Positions 33,101 through 42,052 of a stretch of DNA of 64,000 nt are shown here, piece by piece (position 1 is the stretch's first letter; each line of letters opens with the position of its first letter). The translations under genes and the position numbers were made by a program. Source of the DNA: Streptomyces spiroverticillatus (lineage in GTDB: Bacteria; Actinomycetota; Actinomycetes; Streptomycetales; Streptomycetaceae); assembly GCA_014650415.1 (NCBI GenBank), contig BMUX01000018.1, positions 62,001 to 126,000 of the forward strand, written 5' to 3'. The notes under the pieces were generated by a model. That model was given only the letters and a program-made list of their open reading frames with translations, had not been told where the DNA came from and searched no databases.

Positions 33101-33470
33101 CCTGAAGATTGTCGTGGACTTCGAAGACGCCGTCGCTCCGTACGAGCAGGTGCGTGCCCAGATCTCGCAGCAGGCCCGCGCCGGGACTCTCCCGGTCGGT
33201 TACAAGCTGCCGACGGTACGGGGCCTGGCCGCCGACCTGGGCCTCGCCGCCAACACCGTGGCGAAGGCGTACCGGGCGCTGGAGGCGGACGGGGTGATCG
33301 AGACGCGCGGCCGCAACGGGACCTTCGTGGCGGCGGCCGGCGACGCGGCGGCCCGCGAAGCGGCTCTGGCCGCAGGGGAGTTCGCCGAGCGGGCCCGCCG
33401 CCTGGGCCTGACCCACGAGTCCGCCCTGAGCGCGGTGGAACAGGCCCTGCGGGCGGCGTACGGGAAGTAA
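33096..33470 (+). CDS. Small GntR (YtrA-type) transcriptional regulator, probably leaderless mRNA
   Basis: A 124-residue GntR protein with a winged-helix DNA-binding domain (PYEQVRAQISQQARAGTLPVGYKLPTVRGLAADLGLAANTVAKAYRALEADGVIETRGRNGTFV), followed only by a short helical tail, the YtrA subfamily layout. GTG 33096 begins MTLKIVVDFEDAVAPYEQ. No Shine-Dalgarno sequence is present because the palindrome occupies the region, so the transcript may start at or near the GTG. The divergent GNAT/DUF402 operon is the likely target. The stop at 33470 is followed by a small gap before the convergent AAA gene. Confidence 0.87.
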   Translation: MTLKIVVDFEDAVAPYEQVRAQISQQARAGTLPVGYKLPTVRGLAADLGLAANTVAKAYRALEADGVIETRGRNGTFVAAAGDAAAREAALAAGEFAERARRLGLTHESALSAVEQALRAAYGK

Positions 33471-33525
33471 CCGGTCCAGGGCCCCGGCGAAGCAACCGGT
33501 CCAGGGCCCAGGCGCCGTGGAGGCC

Positions 33526-34665
33526 TCAGAGGTACAGGCCCGCCTCCGGCGACGGGTGCGGACCCCCGACCCCTGTGGGAGACACCCCCCGACGCAAGGC
33601 GTACAGCTCCGCCAGCGTCGCGCCCTCCCGGCCCACCCCTTCCTCCGTGCCCAGCCAGGACACCGACTCCCCCCGGGTCAGCGGGCCCACCTCGATGCGG
33701 GCCAGGCAGCGGCCGGGGCGGACCACCGCCGGGTGGAGGCGCTCCAGGTCCTCGTTGGTGGTGACGCCCACCAGGACGTTCCGCCCCTGACCCAGCAGGC
33801 CGTCCGTCAGGTTCAGCAGCCGCGACAGCGCCTGCCCCGCCGTGTGCTTGGCCTCGCCCCGGATCAGCTCGTCGCAGTCCTCCAGGAGCAGCAGCCGCCA
33901 GCGGGACTTGCCCGTCACCCCGTCGTCCTCGCCGATGGCGATGTCCATCAGGTAGCCGACGTCGTTGAACAGCCGCTCCGGGTCCAGTACGCAGTCCACC
34001 TGGCACCAGTCCCGCCACGACCGGGCCAGCGTCCGCAGCGCCGACGTCTTGCCCGTGCCCGGCGGCCCGTGCAGGAGCAGCAGCCGGCCCGCGATGTCGT
34101 CCGGGGTGACCTTCATCAGCCGGTCCATCGCGTCGGCCACCGGCGCCGTGTAGTTGGGCCGCACCTCCTCCCACGTCCCGGCCGAGATCTGCCGGGTCGT
34201 GCGGTGCGGGCCGCGCCTGGGGGACACGTACCAGAAGCCCATGGTCACGGCCTCGGGCTGCGGTTCCGGTTCGTCCTGGGCACCGTCGGCCGTCTCGTCG
34301 AGGATCTTGGCGGCGAGCTCGGGCGAGGTGGCCGTCACGGTGACGTCGGCGCCCCGGTTCCACCGGGACACCAGCAGCGTCCACCCCTCGCCCTCCGCGA
34401 GGGTCGCGCTGCGGTCGTCGTCGCGGGCCGCGCGCAGGACGGTCGCGTCGGCCGGGAGGAGCGCGGCCCCGGACCGTACGCGATCGATGGAGCGGCTGTG
34501 CGAGTACGGCTGCTCGCCCGTGGCGAACCGGCCCAGGAACAGCGCGTCCACCACGTCCGACGGCGAGTCCGAGTCGTCGACGTTCAACCGGATGGGCAGC
34601 GCGGACTCCGGACTCGTCACCGCGGCGCTCCCGGACCCCTCACGATTCAAGCGGTTCGCAGACAT
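33526..34665 (-). CDS. AAA+ ATPase, DUF5925-containing
   Basis: A two-part protein. Residues about 1-165 are a conserved unknown N-terminal domain (DUF5925-like: LPIRLNVDDSDSPSDVVDALFLGRFATGEQPY, WTLLVSRWNRGADVTVTATS). The C-terminal half is a AAA+ ATPase with Walker A GPPGTGKTSAL (P-loop about residue 200), Walker B LLLLEDCDELI, sensor-type VGVTTNEDLERLHPAVVRPGRCLARIEV, and GVGGPHPSP at the end. The arginine-finger pattern PGRC resembles BCS1/CbbX-type chaperones. Start 34665 (MSANRLN) is uncertain; 34674 and 34752 are alternatives. The divergent GH gene lies 133 bp away. Its partner is unknown. Confidence 0.8.
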   Translation of the reverse strand: MSANRLNREGSGSAAVTSPESALPIRLNVDDSDSPSDVVDALFLGRFATGEQPYSHSRSIDRVRSGAALLPADATVLRAARDDDRSATLAEGEGWTLLVSRWNRGADVTVTATSPELAAKILDETADGAQDEPEPQPEAVTMGFWYVSPRRGPHRTTRQISAGTWEEVRPNYTAPVADAMDRLMKVTPDDIAGRLLLLHGPPGTGKTSALRTLARSWRDWCQVDCVLDPERLFNDVGYLMDIAIGEDDGVTGKSRWRLLLLEDCDELIRGEAKHTAGQALSRLLNLTDGLLGQGRNVLVGVTTNEDLERLHPAVVRPGRCLARIEVGPLTRGESVSWLGTEEGVGREGATLAELYALRRGVSPTGVGGPHPSPEAGLYL

Positions 34666-34798
34666 GCGGCACATGATCCGGCACCCACCCGCCCCGCGCA
34701 CGGACTTATTCGCACTTCGCGCCCCGCCGCCCGCGCGATCCATTACGTGCACGCATACGCCCCCGCAATGTCAACTCCCGCCCTTACCCTGGAGGGTG

Positions 34799-36226
34799 AT
34801 GGGACGTCATGGGTGGAACTCGGGGGCACGGCGGTGGCGGCTCACCGCACTGATCGGCGTCGGCATGGCCGCGCTCGCACTCGTCCTGACCATGTGCACG
34901 GTCTGGCCGGACGACTCCGGCCGGGGCGACACGGGTGGCACGACCAGCGACGGCGCGAAGGTGCACGGCACCCCGGCGCCCCTGCCCGGCACCCCGAAGC
35001 CGGAACTGGGCTGGGGCTTCACCCACACCCAGTACAGCGCCGACACGGGCGACGCCGGCGCCCGCGAGCGCGCCGAGAAGCTCCTCGCCACGTACCGGCT
35101 CCCCCAGATCCAGCACCTCATGGGCTGGGGCTCCAACAACCCCGAACCCACCCCCGGCCGCTACCAGTTCGGCGAGATGGACAGCCGGATCGACCTCGTC
35201 CGCAGGACCGGCGGCACCCCCGTCGTCACCCTGTGCTGCGCCCCCGACTGGATGAAGGGCGGCCGCCAGGGGGCCGCCAACACCGACTGGACGCAGACGT
35301 CCCTGGAGACCGCGCCCCGCCCCGAGCACTACGCCGACTTCGCCAAGCTGGCCGGGGTGGTGGCCCGCCGTTATCCGGACGTGAAGCACTTCATCGTGTG
35401 GAACGAGTTCAAGGGCTTCTTCGACGACAACGCCAAGCGCTGGGACTACGAGGGCTACACGAAGCTCTACAACCTCGTCTACGCCGAGCTGAAAAGTGTC
35501 AACAAGGACATCCTCGTCGGCGGCCCCTACCTGGTCATGGACAGCCTGGAGCCCCGCGCCACCGAGAACGCCTCCGCCGCGAAGGGCCCCTGGGGCAGCA
35601 TCGACCAGCGCTCGCTGGACGCCTTCACCTACTGGAACCAGCACAAGACGGGCGCGGACTTCGTCGTCGTGGACGGCTCCAGCTACTCCAAGGACGACGA
35701 ACTGCTGCCGTCGGAGGTCGCCGCCACCGACAAGTTCACCGCCGTCAGCCGCTGGGTGCGCCGGCAGACCGGCGGGAAGCTGCCGCTGTGGTGGGCCGAG
35801 TACTACGTCGAGCCGGGTGACGCCGAGGACGAGCGCGACGGCTGGAGCGAGCCCCGCCGGGCCGCCGTCCAGGCCGCCGGAATGGTCGCCCTCGCCAAGG
35901 GCGGCACCACCACCGCCTTCTACTGGAACCCGCAGAAGAAGGGCGAGAAGTGCGCGGGGTGCCTGTGGACCTCCACTGAACGGGCCGACGGCGGGCGTGA
36001 GTTGGGCATGCTGAAGCTGATCTCGCGGTTCGCGAAGGAGTTCCCGCCGGGCACCCGCCACGACGACACCGTCAAGATCGCCCCGGACGACGTGCCCAAC
36101 GTCCGCGTTCTCGCGAGCGACACGACCGTCCTCGTCGTGAACACCGTCCACCGCCCCATCAAGGCGGAGGTCGACGGCAAGTCCTTCGACATGAACCCGT
36201 ACGAGATCCGCTGGCTGACCCGCTGA
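34799..36226 (+). CDS. Membrane-anchored glycoside hydrolase, GH39-like (clan A)
   Basis: A 475-residue protein with a basic N-terminus, one transmembrane helix (about residues 16-33) and an exported TIM-barrel. It is likely a xylosidase- or cellulase-like glycosidase of clan GH-A. The acid/base is Glu203 in FIVWNEFKGFF and the nucleophile candidate is Glu334 in PLWWAEYYVEP. TLCCAPDWMKGG and QIQHLMGWGSNNPEPTPGRYQFGEMD match GH39-type barrels. The ATG at 34799 is close to GGAGGG (2 bases), so the start may be weaker or the true start shifted. The gene is convergent with the large flippase fusion by 6 bp. Its place beside the glycan operon suggests it trims or remodels that glycan. Confidence 0.78.
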   Translation: MGRHGWNSGARRWRLTALIGVGMAALALVLTMCTVWPDDSGRGDTGGTTSDGAKVHGTPAPLPGTPKPELGWGFTHTQYSADTGDAGARERAEKLLATYRLPQIQHLMGWGSNNPEPTPGRYQFGEMDSRIDLVRRTGGTPVVTLCCAPDWMKGGRQGAANTDWTQTSLETAPRPEHYADFAKLAGVVARRYPDVKHFIVWNEFKGFFDDNAKRWDYEGYTKLYNLVYAELKSVNKDILVGGPYLVMDSLEPRATENASAAKGPWGSIDQRSLDAFTYWNQHKTGADFVVVDGSSYSKDDELLPSEVAATDKFTAVSRWVRRQTGGKLPLWWAEYYVEPGDAEDERDGWSEPRRAAVQAAGMVALAKGGTTTAFYWNPQKKGEKCAGCLWTSTERADGGRELGMLKLISRFAKEFPPGTRHDDTVKIAPDDVPNVRVLASDTTVLVVNTVHRPIKAEVDGKSFDMNPYEIRWLTR

Positions 36227-36232
36227 GGGCGA

Positions 36233-39200
36233 CTAGTCCCACACCCCCGACAGCGTCAGCAGCCTCGTCACCAGCGACGCCAGCAGCACCGCCATCAGCG
36301 GCAGCGCGAACCAGTACGTCGACTGCATCCACTGGAGCTTCTTCACGCTCTCCCGCCGGCCCACCCGCACCACCTCCCGCGCCGCCAGCAGCAGGATCAG
36401 CGCCAGCGCCGCCAGCGCGCCCACCACCGACCACGGCGTCCACGTCACCTTCGGTCCGACCGGTCCGGGATCGGCCTTGGCGACCGGCCCCTCCGGGCGC
36501 TCCTTCAGCTCGTACAGCGTGGCGTCCGGGTTCGACAGCACCCGCTTCAGCTCCGGGCGGGCGTCCAGGTTCGCGAGCAGCCGCCGCTCCCAGCTCGGGG
36601 CGTACCCCGAGTCCATCTGGAGGTAGATCGTCTGACTGCGGTTGATCATGAGGTACGAGTTCGGGCCCGCGTCCTTCAGCGCCTTGACCAGCGACGCCAC
36701 CAGCACCGGGTCGCGGGGCGCCTCCGTGGGCTCGTACTGCACCTTCTCCATGTCCTTGGCGCCCCACGGGATCGCCGGGGTGACGTTCTCCTCGACGTCG
36801 TTGCTCATCCACAGCAGGCGTGCGGTCGGCTCGTCGTGCGCGTACACGTACTCCATGGCCGCGACCTCGCCCGCCCGGACCTGCTCGAACGCCTCGTTGC
36901 CCCAGCGGGCCACCAGGAATCCGCCGATCATGACCAGGCCCGCCATCAGCGCGGCGAGCGGGGCCAGGCTGGTGCGGTCGGCGTCCCGTTCCCGCGTGGT
37001 GGCCCCGGTGCGGGGGAAGAAGCCGAGCCCGGCGAGCAGGGCCGCGCCGGGCAGCGCGAACATGAAGACGCGCAGGGCCATTTCCCCGCCGTACGACTGC
37101 ATGGCCAGCATGACGAAGGGCACGAAGGCGAGGACCACCAGCGACCGTTCGGCGTACCCCGCGAAGCGCCGTCTGCTGACGCCCCAGCAGGCCAGCGCCA
37201 TCACTCCGCCGGCGAGCGCGACCCGTACGTACAGCACCAGCTTGTGCGTGGAGCTGCCGCCCTCGATGCGGCCCGCGACCGACGAGGAGACGTTGTCGCC
37301 CAACCCGCCGATCCCGCCGAAGAGTTCGGCGAAGTGCCCCGACCAGTACGGCTCGGCGAAGAAGCCGATCCACACCGCCACCAGCACCGTGAACAGGATC
37401 GGCAGCCCGCGCAGCGTGGAGCGGCGGACCATCACCAGCACCGTCAGCACACCCAGCATCACGAACGGGGTGAGCTGGTGGGAGGGGACGGTTCCTGCGA
37501 ACACCGCGATCAGTACGACCAGCAGCGTCGCCTTCTCGCGCCGCCCGGCCCGCGTCACCTCCGCCTCGCCGGGCCGCCGCCTGGTCCAGATGACGCGCGG
37601 CTCGCGGAACCAGACCAGCAGGATCGCCACGAAGGCCAGATAGAGGAGGTACGTGTAGCCCTGCGGGGAGAAGTAGTCCTGGCCGACCCAGCCGCTCAGC
37701 ACGAAGAACCAGGCGCCCGCCCACTTCGCCTTCCAGCTCGCCCGCATCGACTTCAGGAGCAGGAACAGCGGTGCCAGGTATAGGAGTTGCATGGTCAGCG
37801 GCCACCAGCGGATGACCTCGGACATGTCGGAGATCCCGCAGGCCTGGGCCACGAAGGTCGCCGCCGCGAAGAAGCCCGGCCAGCTCCAGCGGGCGTCCAG
37901 GTCCGGGACGGCGGTGCCGGTGCGGTCGATGTAGTCCATGAACCCGAGGTGCTGCCAGGCCGTCGGGAAGCGCGGAGCGGCCTCCAGCACGGCGGGCAGG
38001 GCGTGCAGCGACACCACGGTCGCCAGCAGGCCCGCCGCCAGCAGCACGGTCTTCGGCCGCTCGAACCACAGCAGCGACGCGAACGACACCGCGAGCAGCG
38101 CCGCCCCGACCAGCGTGGCGAGCGGCAGCACGGAGATCAGCCCGAGCCCGCCGACCTTGCCCAGGTCCGCGCGGTCGATGCCGCCGAGAGGCAGCCAGTA
38201 GAGCAGCAGCGCCGCCAGCAGCAGCCCGCCGAGCACGAGTTCGGGAACGCGCCCCCGCAGGGACGGCAGGCCGCGCCGGGCCACCGGGAACGCGGGCTCC
38301 TCGCTCGCGTCCACGGAGGGACGGGCGACGGGGGTGGAGGCGGTGGACGCGGGCGAACCCGACTCCGGCGGGGCGGGGGCGGATTCCTCGGCCCCGGACT
38401 TGGCCTTTGCCTCGGCCTCGGCCGGTTCCTCCGGTGTGTCCGGTACTTCCTCCTCGGCGGATTCCTCGGCAGGCTTTTCGGCGGCGACCGGCTCCTCCAC
38501 CGCCCGCGCGGGCACCTTCACCGCCCACGTCGGCCGGTGTTCGTCCTTCTTCACCCCGCCGGGGATGAACAGGCCGCCCGCCGGAGTCTCGGGCCCTATC
38601 CGTACGTCCGGCCTGCGCTCCAGGTGGTCGAAGTCCGCGCTGATGCCCAGCGGCAGTGTCGTCGCGTCGCCGAGTGCGGTGCGCAGGTTCCGGCGGGGCT
38701 CCTCCGCAGGGGCCTCGGCGGGTGCGTCCGCCGCCGTCGGCTCCCCGGGCCGGCGTACGACCCCGTACAGCTTGAAGGCGGCGATCGCCGCGATCACCGC
38801 GAGGCTCGACACCTCGGCGACGCCCGCACCTGTCAGTCCCGTCCGGGGGAGCAGGACCAGCGTCAGGCCGAGGACAAGAACGCACAACGCGCCCTGGAGA
38901 TAGGCGAGTCCACTGGTGCGGCTCTGCGCGCGCAGCACCGCGAAGTACACCTCTATGACGACCCGCAACAGCGCCCCCACCGCGAACCACCGCAGCAGCG
39001 GAGTCGCCGCCTCCGCGTACCCGGCGCCGAAGACGTGCAGGATGTACGGCGCGCCGAAGAACAGCACGGCCGCCACCGGCACCATCAGCTTCGCCATCTT
39101 GACCAGCGACGCCCGGCAGTTGCGGGCCAGCGAGGCCGGATCGTGCGCGCCCTCGACCGTCAGCGACGCGCCCATGTTGATGGCGAGCAGGTTGACGGTG

Positions 39201-40108
39201 CCGCCGATGGTGGTCGTGATGTAGAAGTACGCGTTGTCCGCCGAGCTGACCTGCGAGGCGACGATCACCGGCACCAGGTAGACCACGGCCAGCGAGAAGA
39301 GCGAGCCCGTGTAGTCACCGGCCAGGAAGCGGCCCATCTGCCGCATCGTCGGCGGTTCCGCGAGCCCCTCGGTGGCGGCCACATGGCGGGGCACCAGCTT
39401 GCGGAAGACCAGGATCCCCAGCGGAATCACCGACACCGAGATCGCCGCGACCCACGACACGAAGACGCCCGCCGTCGGCACCGACGTCGCGATGACCACG
39501 AGCAGCAGCAGCTTCACCGCCGAGAACACGGTGTTGCCGACCGGCACCCACAGCGCGCTGCGCAGCCCGGTCAGCACCCCGTCCTGGAGCGTCAGCAGCG
39601 ACCACAGCACGACCGCCAGCACGAAGCCGAGCCCGTTCAGCGGCCCGTGCAGGAACCGGTACGAAGGCCCCCAGAAGTCCAGCGTGAGCAGGAAGATACC
39701 GGCCGCCACCGCGACGACCAGCGAACTTCCCGCGTACGTACGGAGGACGAGGCGCCCGGTGCGTCTGCCGGACACCGGGATGAACCGCGCCATCGCCCCG
39801 GTGAGGGTGAGAGCGGTCAGCCCGGCGAGCAGCTTCATCGCGGCGATGGCCGCCGACCCCTGGCCGACCGCCTCGGGGGAGTAGTACCGCGCGGCGGCCA
39901 GCCAGAAGCTCAGGCCGAGGAGCGCGCTGACGCCCGTGTTGAGCATCAGCGCATAGGCGTTCCGAAAGAGCGGGCTGCCGTTCCTGGGTCCCTTCTCCTG
40001 GCTCTCCCGGAGGGGAAGTCTGAGACGACGCCCCGCCGCCGGCGGTGCGCTCACCGTCTCGTTCTCCCCGGTGCCGTCCTCGGTCTGGGCGGTGGTCGTG
40101 TCAGACAC
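36233..40108 (-). CDS. Giant Wzx-like flippase fused to a second polytopic membrane domain (probable glycan export/assembly)
   Basis: A 1291-residue protein. Residues about 45-460 form a polysaccharide-exporter (MATE/Wzx-like) flippase with 12-14 helices (GVSALLGLSFWLAAARYYSPEAVGQGSAAIAAMKLLAGL...). A linker (about 460-620) is acidic and Pro-rich (AEAEAKAKSGAEES). Residues about 620-1250 are a second multi-helix domain of 10 or more segments with a large extracytoplasmic loop near 1060-1190 (NSYLMINRSQTIYLQMDSGYAPSWERRLL), resembling a GT-C or Wzy-like membrane enzyme. A short cytoplasmic tail ends it. Its ATG lies within the deacetylase 3' end (8-bp overlap). It is the last gene of a tightly coupled glycan operon. 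The second domain is assigned by fold type only. Confidence 0.83.
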   Translation of the reverse strand: MSDTTTAQTEDGTGENETVSAPPAAGRRLRLPLRESQEKGPRNGSPLFRNAYALMLNTGVSALLGLSFWLAAARYYSPEAVGQGSAAIAAMKLLAGLTALTLTGAMARFIPVSGRRTGRLVLRTYAGSSLVVAVAAGIFLLTLDFWGPSYRFLHGPLNGLGFVLAVVLWSLLTLQDGVLTGLRSALWVPVGNTVFSAVKLLLLVVIATSVPTAGVFVSWVAAISVSVIPLGILVFRKLVPRHVAATEGLAEPPTMRQMGRFLAGDYTGSLFSLAVVYLVPVIVASQVSSADNAYFYITTTIGGTVNLLAINMGASLTVEGAHDPASLARNCRASLVKMAKLMVPVAAVLFFGAPYILHVFGAGYAEAATPLLRWFAVGALLRVVIEVYFAVLRAQSRTSGLAYLQGALCVLVLGLTLVLLPRTGLTGAGVAEVSSLAVIAAIAAFKLYGVVRRPGEPTAADAPAEAPAEEPRRNLRTALGDATTLPLGISADFDHLERRPDVRIGPETPAGGLFIPGGVKKDEHRPTWAVKVPARAVEEPVAAEKPAEESAEEEVPDTPEEPAEAEAKAKSGAEESAPAPPESGSPASTASTPVARPSVDASEEPAFPVARRGLPSLRGRVPELVLGGLLLAALLLYWLPLGGIDRADLGKVGGLGLISVLPLATLVGAALLAVSFASLLWFERPKTVLLAAGLLATVVSLHALPAVLEAAPRFPTAWQHLGFMDYIDRTGTAVPDLDARWSWPGFFAAATFVAQACGISDMSEVIRWWPLTMQLLYLAPLFLLLKSMRASWKAKWAGAWFFVLSGWVGQDYFSPQGYTYLLYLAFVAILLVWFREPRVIWTRRRPGEAEVTRAGRREKATLLVVLIAVFAGTVPSHQLTPFVMLGVLTVLVMVRRSTLRGLPILFTVLVAVWIGFFAEPYWSGHFAELFGGIGGLGDNVSSSVAGRIEGGSSTHKLVLYVRVALAGGVMALACWGVSRRRFAGYAERSLVVLAFVPFVMLAMQSYGGEMALRVFMFALPGAALLAGLGFFPRTGATTRERDADRTSLAPLAALMAGLVMIGGFLVARWGNEAFEQVRAGEVAAMEYVYAHDEPTARLLWMSNDVEENVTPAIPWGAKDMEKVQYEPTEAPRDPVLVASLVKALKDAGPNSYLMINRSQTIYLQMDSGYAPSWERRLLANLDARPELKRVLSNPDATLYELKERPEGPVAKADPGPVGPKVTWTPWSVVGALAALALILLLAAREVVRVGRRESVKKLQWMQSTYWFALPLMAVLLASLVTRLLTLSGVWD

Positions 40109-40970
40109 GGCGGGACTCCGACCGCCGCACGTCCGTTCGTACGCCTGCTTCTCGTACGATCCGGACCGCCGACCGGGACCTGCGTACCACCGCGTACCCC
40201 CGGGTCAGCGCCCGCTCCCGGGCGAAGTCGCGGAAGGTCCCCGCGTCCTCGACCATCCGCTCGAACCGGTCCAGCGGCGTGCTGCGCTGCACCGTGATCC
40301 GGCGCAGTGCCAACGGGCCCTGCGCCCGCATCGCCAGGTCGTTGTTGACCGCGAGGGCCTGCGCGAACCCGGCGTCGCGGACGGCGGTGCGCACCCGGCG
40401 GCTGGAGTAGCCGTACGGGTAGGCCAGCGACACCGGCGTCCCGCCCAGCTCGTCGGCGACCAGTTCCCGGCAGCGCAGCAGCTCGAACCGCAGCCTCTCG
40501 TCGGGGAGTTGGTCGAGCTGGGGATGGGTGTGGCTGTGCCCGCCGATCTCCGCCCCCGCGTCGCGCAGGGCCCGCACCTGGTCCCAGTCGAGCATGGTGT
40601 CCAGGGCGCCGCCCTCGTCGTAACGCCCCTTCAGCCAGCCCGTGGTGACGAACAGGCTGCTGCGGAAACCGTGCTTGGCCAGGACCGGCAGGGCGTGCCG
40701 ATGCACGCCCTCGTACCCGTCGTCGAAGGTGATCAGCACCGGCTTCGGCGGCAGCACGACGCGCCCCGACCGCCAGGAGTCCCCCAACTCCCGTGTGGTG
40801 ACCGGGGTGAAGCCGTTCGCGTCGAGCACGCCCAACTGCTCGGCGAAGGACTCGGGCGAGACCGAGAGACCGTACGCGGCCTCCGCGGGCCGGTGCCCGA
40901 CCGCGTGGTACATCAGGATCGGCACCCGCTGTGCCCGTGCCGCGCCCGCCGTGGTTCTGCTTCCGCTCAT
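40101..40970 (-). CDS. Polysaccharide deacetylase (NodB/CE4)
   Basis: Deacetylates N-acetyl-glucosamine or O-acetyl groups of an extracellular or nascent glycan. The 289-residue protein has no clear signal peptide but starts with a RVPILMYHAVGH motif. The CE4 motifs are TFDDGYEG (Asp83 catalytic base, Asp84 metal ligand) and HSHTHP (metal ligands His145 and His149). AYPYGYSSRRVRTAVRDAGF is motif 3-like and ALRRITVQRST is the C-terminal motif. Start and stop overlap the neighbours: ATGA with the upstream GT2 gene and 8 bp with the giant flippase gene downstream. The tail from about residue 245 is Arg-rich. Confidence 0.9.
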   Translation of the reverse strand: MSGSRTTAGAARAQRVPILMYHAVGHRPAEAAYGLSVSPESFAEQLGVLDANGFTPVTTRELGDSWRSGRVVLPPKPVLITFDDGYEGVHRHALPVLAKHGFRSSLFVTTGWLKGRYDEGGALDTMLDWDQVRALRDAGAEIGGHSHTHPQLDQLPDERLRFELLRCRELVADELGGTPVSLAYPYGYSSRRVRTAVRDAGFAQALAVNNDLAMRAQGPLALRRITVQRSTPLDRFERMVEDAGTFRDFARERALTRGYAVVRRSRSAVRIVREAGVRTDVRRSESRRV

Positions 40971-42052
40971 TCCCGCGTCGCCCCCTCGCGTCCCTCGCTC
41001 TCCCCGCCCGCGCCGTTCTCCCGTGCCCGTTCGGGGGCCGCGATCGGTGCGACCGTGAAGCCCCCGCCTCCCTTGCGGGCCCGGACGCTGCCGAGTACGT
41101 ACCCCCCGGCCGCCGCCGCCACTCCGGTCACGATGGCCCCCGCCCGGCCCGCACCGCCCCGGCGCCCCAGCGCCGCGTCGCGCAGGCCGCGCAGGACGCC
41201 GCGGGGGAGCACCCGGGTGGTGTACCGGCGTTCGGACTCAAGTCCCTTGCCCGCACCCACACTTCGCGCCACGAGCGCTTTCGACAAGCCCTCGGCGTAC
41301 GTACGGGTGCGGAAATAGCCGAACCTTTCCCGTACCCCGGGGACCTTGTGGTGGATCACCGCCCGGTCGTCGATGAGCAGCACCGCCTCCGGCAGGGCCT
41401 TCGCGAGGCGGATGCACAGCTCCGTCTCCTCGCAGCCCAGCGGCCGTTTGTCGCCGTCGCGGCCGATGCCGGTGGCGAAGCCGCCCGCCGCGTCGAAGGC
41501 CTCCCGGCGGAAGGAGGCGTTGCCCCCGAGCACGTTGCGGACCCGCACCTTCCCCTCGGGCAGGCCCTTGTACGTACAGCCGACGACCCAGTCGAACTCC
41601 TCCGGGAACCAGGCCGGGCGGCCGCCCGACGCCCATGCGGGCATGGTGCGGCCGCCGACGGCCATGACGCGGGGGTCGGCGTACCCGGCGGCGAAGTGGT
41701 GCAGCCAGTCGCGCTCGGCGACCGCGTCGTCGTCGAGGAAGGCGAGCAGGCCGCCGCGGGAGGCGGCGATCCCCGTGTTGCGGCCCGCCGACAGCCCGCG
41801 GGGGCCCGCGTTGGCGAGCACCCGCACCGGCTGCGCGCTCTCCTTGTACTCCTTCGCCAGACGTTCCAGGAGGGTGGGGTTGTGGTCCACGACCAGCAGG
41901 GTCTCCAGCGCCGGAAGGGACTGCGCGTGCACCGAGGAGACCGCTGCGAGGATGTCCTCCCAGCGGTCCTCGGTGTACACGCAGATCACCACGGAGAAGC
42001 CGTGGGAGACCTGCGCGCCCCGGGGCTGTGCGCTCAAGGGCTGTGCGCTCAA
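40967..42052 (-). CDS. Family 2 glycosyltransferase (TTG start)
   Basis: A nucleotide-sugar-dependent inverting glycosyltransferase of 361 residues. The GT-A fold is seen in GFSVVICVYTEDRWEDILAAVSSVHAQ, LLVVDHNPT, the DDD (LAFLDDDAVAERDWL) metal motif, and CEETELCIRLAKALP. The start is TTG 42052, which overlaps the upstream stop (TTGA), with GGGGAGAGG 5 bases upstream. A second in-frame TTG at 42037 comes from a perfect 15-bp tandem duplication. The tail has an Ala/Gly-rich helical segment near residue 300. It belongs to the polysaccharide operon between another GT2 and the deacetylase; which sugar it adds is unknown. Confidence 0.88.
   Translation of the reverse strand: MSAQPLSAQPRGAQVSHGFSVVICVYTEDRWEDILAAVSSVHAQSLPALETLLVVDHNPTLLERLAKEYKESAQPVRVLANAGPRGLSAGRNTGIAASRGGLLAFLDDDAVAERDWLHHFAAGYADPRVMAVGGRTMPAWASGGRPAWFPEEFDWVVGCTYKGLPEGKVRVRNVLGGNASFRREAFDAAGGFATGIGRDGDKRPLGCEETELCIRLAKALPEAVLLIDDRAVIHHKVPGVRERFGYFRTRTYAEGLSKALVARSVGAGKGLESERRYTTRVLPRGVLRGLRDAALGRRGGAGRAGAIVTGVAAAAGGYVLGSVRARKGGGGFTVAPIAAPERARENGAGGESEGREGATRE

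Noticed and set aside
37787..40297. An 836-residue plus-strand ORF opposite the flippase fusion
   Set aside because: Arg/Gln/His-rich translation typical of antisense frames in Streptomyces, with no domain.
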